A stretch of DNA of 64,000 nucleotides, from the NCBI RefSeq assembly GCF_026967805.1, contig NZ_JAPVBG010000001.1:1007143-1071142 (forward strand), read 5' to 3'. Position numbers and translations under genes: made by a program. The stretch is from Blastococcus sp. VKM Ac-2987 (GTDB lineage Bacteria; Actinomycetota; Actinomycetes; Mycobacteriales; Geodermatophilaceae). This document shows positions 60,609-64,000 of the stretch, piece by piece; the stretch's first letter is position 1, and each line of letters starts with the position of its first letter. The notes under the pieces are model-generated. The model saw nothing but the letters and a program-made list of their open reading frames with translations. It searched no databases and was not told where the DNA came from.

Positions 60609-61546
60609 GAACGCTGCTTCGGGTCGAGGGCGTCGCGTAGAGCGTCACCCATGAGGACGAACGCCATCACCGTCAGGGTGAGGACGAGGCTCGGGAAGAG
60701 GACGGCGTGCGGCGCGGTGCGGAGCAGATCCTGACCGGTGTCGATCTGCAGCCCCCAGGAGATCGCCGGCGCCTGCAGGCCCACGCCGAGGAAGGTCAGC
60801 GTCGCCTCGGCCGCGATGAGCACCCCGATGGTGATCGTCGCGTAGACCAGCACCGGGGCGACGGCGTTGGGCAGGATGTGCCGCAGCAGGATCCGGCTGT
60901 CGGAGGCGCCCATCGCCCGGGCGGCGGCGACGTAGTCGGAGCTCTTCACCGCGATGACCTGCGAGCGGACCAGCCGCATGGCGGTCATCCAGCCGAACAT
61001 CGCCAGCGCGATCGCCACCGCGACCACGCCACGGCCCAGGATGCCGCTGCGCAGGACGACCAGGGCGCCCAGGATCAGCGGCAGCGCGTAGAAGATGTCG
61101 GCGATCCGCGACAGGATGCTGTCGGTGACCCCGCCGTAGAAGCCGGAGATCGCGCCGACGAGGACGCCGAACACCAGGATCACGACGACGGCGAGCAGGC
61201 CGATGATCAGCGAGTTCCGGGCGCCGTAGACGACGTTGGCCAGGTAGTCGCAGCCCTGCTGGTCGAAGCCGAACCAGTGCTCCGCCGAGGGCGTGCCGTT
61301 GGAGTTCGACAGGCTGCACGAGCGCGGGTCGACGCCGCGGGCGAAGACCGACGGCAGGAGCGCCATCGCCACGAAGAGCAAGCCGAACAGGGCGCCGATC
61401 CAGAAGAAGGCGTTGCGCCTGAGCTGGCGCCAGGCGTCGCTCCACAGGCTGTTCTGGCGACCCCCGCCCGGCTGGTCGGTCGCACCCGTCACGCCGCCGG
61501 CCCCGGCCTCGTCGTGGCCCACGGTCGTCAGGTTCGGCTCACTCAT
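60605..61546 (-). CDS. dppC: Peptide ABC transporter permease (DppC type)
   Basis: A 313-residue membrane protein with a cytosolic N-terminus and about six helices. An early extracytoplasmic loop contains 'NSNGTPSAEHWFGFDQQGCDYLANVVYGARNSL', and the coupling region is near 'SSDYVAAARAMGASDSRILLRHILPNAVAPV', the EAA-type loop that contacts the ATPases. It forms the transport path with DppB. The start overlaps the dppB stop by 8 nt. Confidence 0.92.
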   Translation of the reverse strand: MSEPNLTTVGHDEAGAGGVTGATDQPGGGRQNSLWSDAWRQLRRNAFFWIGALFGLLFVAMALLPSVFARGVDPRSCSLSNSNGTPSAEHWFGFDQQGCDYLANVVYGARNSLIIGLLAVVVILVFGVLVGAISGFYGGVTDSILSRIADIFYALPLILGALVVLRSGILGRGVVAVAIALAMFGWMTAMRLVRSQVIAVKSSDYVAAARAMGASDSRILLRHILPNAVAPVLVYATITIGVLIAAEATLTFLGVGLQAPAISWGLQIDTGQDLLRTAPHAVLFPSLVLTLTVMAFVLMGDALRDALDPKQRS

Positions 61547-62462
61547 AGCGGATCCTCGGGTCGAGGACGGCGTACAGCACGTCGACGACCAGGTTGAAGA
61601 AGATGAAGACGAACACCAGGAGCGTCACGATGCCGACGACGACCGCGCCCTCCTGGGCGCGCACGGCGTCGAAGACCGCCCGCCCGATACCCGGGAGGTT
61701 GAACACGGTCTCGGTGACGATCGCGCCGCCCATCAGCGTGCCGATGTCGGCGCCGACGAACGTCACGACCGGGATCAGGCTGTTGCGGAGCGTGTGCCGG
61801 ACGATGACGTCCCGGCGGGGCAGGCCCTTGGCGCGCGCGGTGCGCACGTAGTCGGCCCGCATGTTCTCCGCGATGCTCGTCCGGGTCAGGCGGGCCACGT
61901 AGGCCAGCGACCCGGCGGCCAGCACCAGGCCCGGCAGCAGGTAGCTGTACCAGCCGTCGTTGACGCCGGCGATCGGGAACAGGCCGAGCTGCAACCCGAG
62001 GGTGAACTGCGCGACGAAGGCGAGCACCAGGATCGGGATCGAGACGATCAGCGTGGTGCTCACCAGCACGACGTTGTCGAAGAAGCCGTTCTTCCGGATA
62101 CCGGCCATGACGCCGGCGACGATGCCGATCACGATCTCGAAGGCAATGGCGACCAGCGCCAGCTTGATGGTGACGGGCATCCGCTGGGTGATCGTGTCGA
62201 GCACCTCGCGGCCGCGGAAGTCGGTGCCGAAGTCGCCCTGCAGCAGGTCACCGACGTACTTGACGTACTGCAGCCAGAGCGGGTCGTTGAGGTTGAACTC
62301 GTCGGTCAGCTGGGCCACCACGGCGGGTGCGAGGGGTCGGTCGCCGCCCAGGGCCCGGATGGGGTCGCCCGGCAGCGCGTAGACCAGCGCGAAGATCAGG
62401 AAAGAGGCCCCGAGCATGACCGGGATCGTGAGTAGAAGGCGGCGCGCGATGTAGCGGCCCAT
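61539..62462 (-). CDS. dppB: Peptide ABC transporter permease (DppB type)
   Basis: A 307-residue permease starting 'MGRYIARRLLLTIPVMLGASFLIFALVYALPGDPI', the canonical DppB N-terminus. It has the EAA-like loop 'RADYVRTARAKGLPRRDVIVRHTLRNSLIPVVTFVG' and ends 'VLYAVLDPRIRYE'. It is the first permease of the operon, 149 bp after the binding-protein gene. The gap between them holds no clear feature. Confidence 0.93.
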   Translation of the reverse strand: MGRYIARRLLLTIPVMLGASFLIFALVYALPGDPIRALGGDRPLAPAVVAQLTDEFNLNDPLWLQYVKYVGDLLQGDFGTDFRGREVLDTITQRMPVTIKLALVAIAFEIVIGIVAGVMAGIRKNGFFDNVVLVSTTLIVSIPILVLAFVAQFTLGLQLGLFPIAGVNDGWYSYLLPGLVLAAGSLAYVARLTRTSIAENMRADYVRTARAKGLPRRDVIVRHTLRNSLIPVVTFVGADIGTLMGGAIVTETVFNLPGIGRAVFDAVRAQEGAVVVGIVTLLVFVFIFFNLVVDVLYAVLDPRIRYE

Positions 62463-62611
62463 GTCGCTCCTCGGTCAGGACGCGCCGTTCCCCTGTGATG
62501 GGCGCGGACGCGTCGTCCATGATGCGGGACGAGCCCGAGCGGCCGACCGCCGGGGAGCCCTGCCCGGTCTGGGCGGGGTTCCCCGGCGGCGGCCTGCGGT
62601 GTGCGGCTACG

Positions 62612-64000
62612 TCAGCTGGTGGGCGTGACGTTGGCGACGTCGATGTCACCGAAGACGTCGATCACCACGTCGCTGACGTTCTCCGAGTGCCCGGCCTGCT
62701 CGAGGTCGAAGAACATCGGGATGATCGGCATGTCCTCGAGCAGGATGTCCTCGGCCTGGTTGTAGAAGTCGAGGGCTTCCTCGTTGCTCGAGGCGCTGTT
62801 GCCCTGCTGGATCAGGGCGTCGAACTCGGGGTTCGAGTAGAACGTGGCGTTCGAACCCGCCGGCGGCAGCGCCGCCGTGGAGTACAGCGGCTCCAGGTAG
62901 TTCTGCGGGCTCGGGTAGTCCATGCTCCAGCCGAGGCGGAACGGACCGGTCACGCCCTGCTCGTCCAGCAGCGGCAGGTACTCGGCGAAGTCGAGCTCGC
63001 CCCGGAGGACGTAGTCGAGACCGAGGTTCTCGCGGAGCTGGTTGCCCACGGCCTGCACCCAGGCGTCGTGGCCGGCGCCCGCGTTGAACCACAGCTCGAT
63101 CGGCTGGCTGCGGTCGAAGCCGGCCTCGTCGAGCAGCGCGTTGGCCGCGTCGACGTCCAGCTCGCAGTACTCGCAGACACCCTCGCGGTAGCCGTCGACG
63201 ACGGGGGCGACGTAGGCGTCGGCGGGCGTGCGGCTACCGGCGAAGATGGCGTCGGAGATGGCCTGCCGGTCGACGCCCATCGACAGCGCCTGACGGACGC
63301 GCGGGTCGGAGAACCGCTCGTCGTAGGTCGGGTAGCCGAGGTAGGTGAACCCGGAGGACGGGGCCTCGAGGTAGCGGTCGCCGAGCACGTCCTGGGCCGA
63401 GGCCAGGGCGTCCGGCGGCAGGTCCGGCAGGACGTCGAGGTTGCCCGCCTGCAGGTCGTTGTATCCGGTGTTCAGGTCGGCGTAGACGCGGAAGTCCACG
63501 GACTCCGCGACGGCCGGGTCCTCGCCGGCGTAGTCCTCGTACCGGGTGACGGTGATGCCCTGACCGGGGACGAACTCGCCCTCGGCCTGGAACGGACCGT
63601 TGCCGATCGGCATGGCGCCGAAGCCCTCGGGGTCCTCGAAGAAGGCCTCGGGCATCGGCCAGAAGGCGTTGTAGCCGACGGTCACCGGGAACTGGGCGAA
63701 CGGCGAGGCGAGCTCCACCTCGAAGGTGTTCTCGTCGATGACCCGGAGGCCGCTGAGCTCCTCGGCGGCGGGGTCACCGGTGACGTTGCCCTCGTCGTCG
63801 GTCGGCGCCTGCAGGTCGTCGTACCCGAGGATGTTCGAGAAGAAGTAGGACGCACCCTGGGCGTTGGGGCTGTAGGCGGTGTAGTTCCACGCGTCGACGA
63901 AGGACTGCGCGGTCACCGGAGTGCCGTCGTGGAACGTCCAGCCGTCCTTGAGCTCGACGGTCCAGGTGGTGTTGTCCTCGGACTCGATCGACTCCGCGAC
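62612..64000 (-). CDS. Peptide-binding protein (SBP_bac_5), 5' end outside window
   Basis: The C-terminal 462 codons of a family 5 extracellular solute-binding protein, open to the right edge. Typical blocks are 'WTVELKDGWTFHDGTPVTAQSFVDAWNYT', 'PVTVGYNAFWPMPEAFF', 'YLGYPTYDERFSDPRVRQALSMGVDRQAISDAIF' and 'RLGWSMDYPSPQNYLEPLYS'. The lipobox lies beyond the window. It would capture peptides (or another oligomer) for DppBCDF. In mycobacteria an SBP5-type lipoprotein gene, lpqW, lies just before mshB, as I recall; whether this is its counterpart or a true transporter subunit cannot be decided, but the coupled permeases favour transport. Confidence 0.9.
   Translation of the reverse strand, partial: VAESIESEDNTTWTVELKDGWTFHDGTPVTAQSFVDAWNYTAYSPNAQGASYFFSNILGYDDLQAPTDDEGNVTGDPAAEELSGLRVIDENTFEVELASPFAQFPVTVGYNAFWPMPEAFFEDPEGFGAMPIGNGPFQAEGEFVPGQGITVTRYEDYAGEDPAVAESVDFRVYADLNTGYNDLQAGNLDVLPDLPPDALASAQDVLGDRYLEAPSSGFTYLGYPTYDERFSDPRVRQALSMGVDRQAISDAIFAGSRTPADAYVAPVVDGYREGVCEYCELDVDAANALLDEAGFDRSQPIELWFNAGAGHDAWVQAVGNQLRENLGLDYVLRGELDFAEYLPLLDEQGVTGPFRLGWSMDYPSPQNYLEPLYSTAALPPAGSNATFYSNPEFDALIQQGNSASSNEEALDFYNQAEDILLEDMPIIPMFFDLEQAGHSENVSDVVIDVFGDIDVANVTPTS

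Overview
The window is about 74% G+C by eye, uses GTG/TTG (and probably CTG) starts freely and packs genes tightly with 4- and 8-nt stop/start overlaps. It carries mshB (mycothiol), the sigE-rseA-htrA-tatB block, a DivIVA-like protein, DUF3117 and the actinobacterial types of dapC, dapD and glgM. This points to a high-GC Actinomycetota. The SpoIIE-type phosphatase, GAF/ANTAR and GGDEF-EAL regulators, the carotenoid desaturase-like enzyme and the spore-photoproduct-lyase-like protein would suit Geodermatophilaceae or relatives, but the family assignment is inference.

Layout. 0-9.4 kb: end of an ABC-2 permease gene, a decayed DUF4230 gene, an acyl-CoA dehydrogenase, a DUF4190 protein, an M23 peptidase, a CitE-like lyase, EamA and PhzF genes, and an MgtE_N/CBS protein coupled to DUF1003. 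9.4-18.6 kb: azlCD, mrp, then the envelope-stress block tatB, htrA, rseA, sigE with a recognisable autoregulatory sigma-E promoter, an O-methyltransferase, and divergent glgC/glgM. 18.6-34.8 kb is accessory: a single-domain response regulator, a LuxR-type two-component system, signal peptidase I, a cobalamin riboswitch with btuFCD, GAF-ANTAR, a deleted pxpA, a SplB-like radical SAM protein, a PAS-GAF-SpoIIE phosphatase, a CrtI-family oxidoreductase, methyltransferases and an unrecognised 488-aa protein.

34.8-50 kb: a PepA-like protein with altered metal ligands, DUF3117, tagI, then a glycan-like cluster (SDR epimerase, GT-C membrane protein, GT2, DUF2064, a membrane molybdopterin oxidoreductase, a small membrane protein, GT39). 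An operon of dapE, LOG, DivIVA-like, SRPBCC and EamA genes follows, divergent from dapD. 50-64 kb: an AraC regulator beside a deleted NmrA-type gene, dapC-fdxC, a GAF-GGDEF-EAL protein, a GNAT, a membrane protein, mshB, and a dppABCDF-type peptide transporter whose binding-protein gene runs off the right edge.

Several parts work together: lysine/diaminopimelate synthesis (dapC, dapD, dapE), envelope stress (sigE-rseA-htrA), alpha-glucan synthesis (glgC/glgM), B12 uptake under riboswitch control, and peptide uptake. From memory, the order mshB / fdxC-dapC / dapD-dapE / LOG / DivIVA-like / tagI / DUF3117 / glgM-glgC / O-MT / sigE-rseA-htrA-tatB / mrp follows Mycobacterium tuberculosis from about Rv1166 to Rv1232, interrupted by accessory genes. 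Recurrent themes are apparent leaderless promoters (TANNNT 5-9 nt before the start), apparent CTG starts inside CTGA overlaps, three genes with internal deletions, and a pair of look-alike leaders, each with an 11-codon proline-rich ORF. No tRNA, rRNA, insertion sequence, prophage or CRISPR array was seen.
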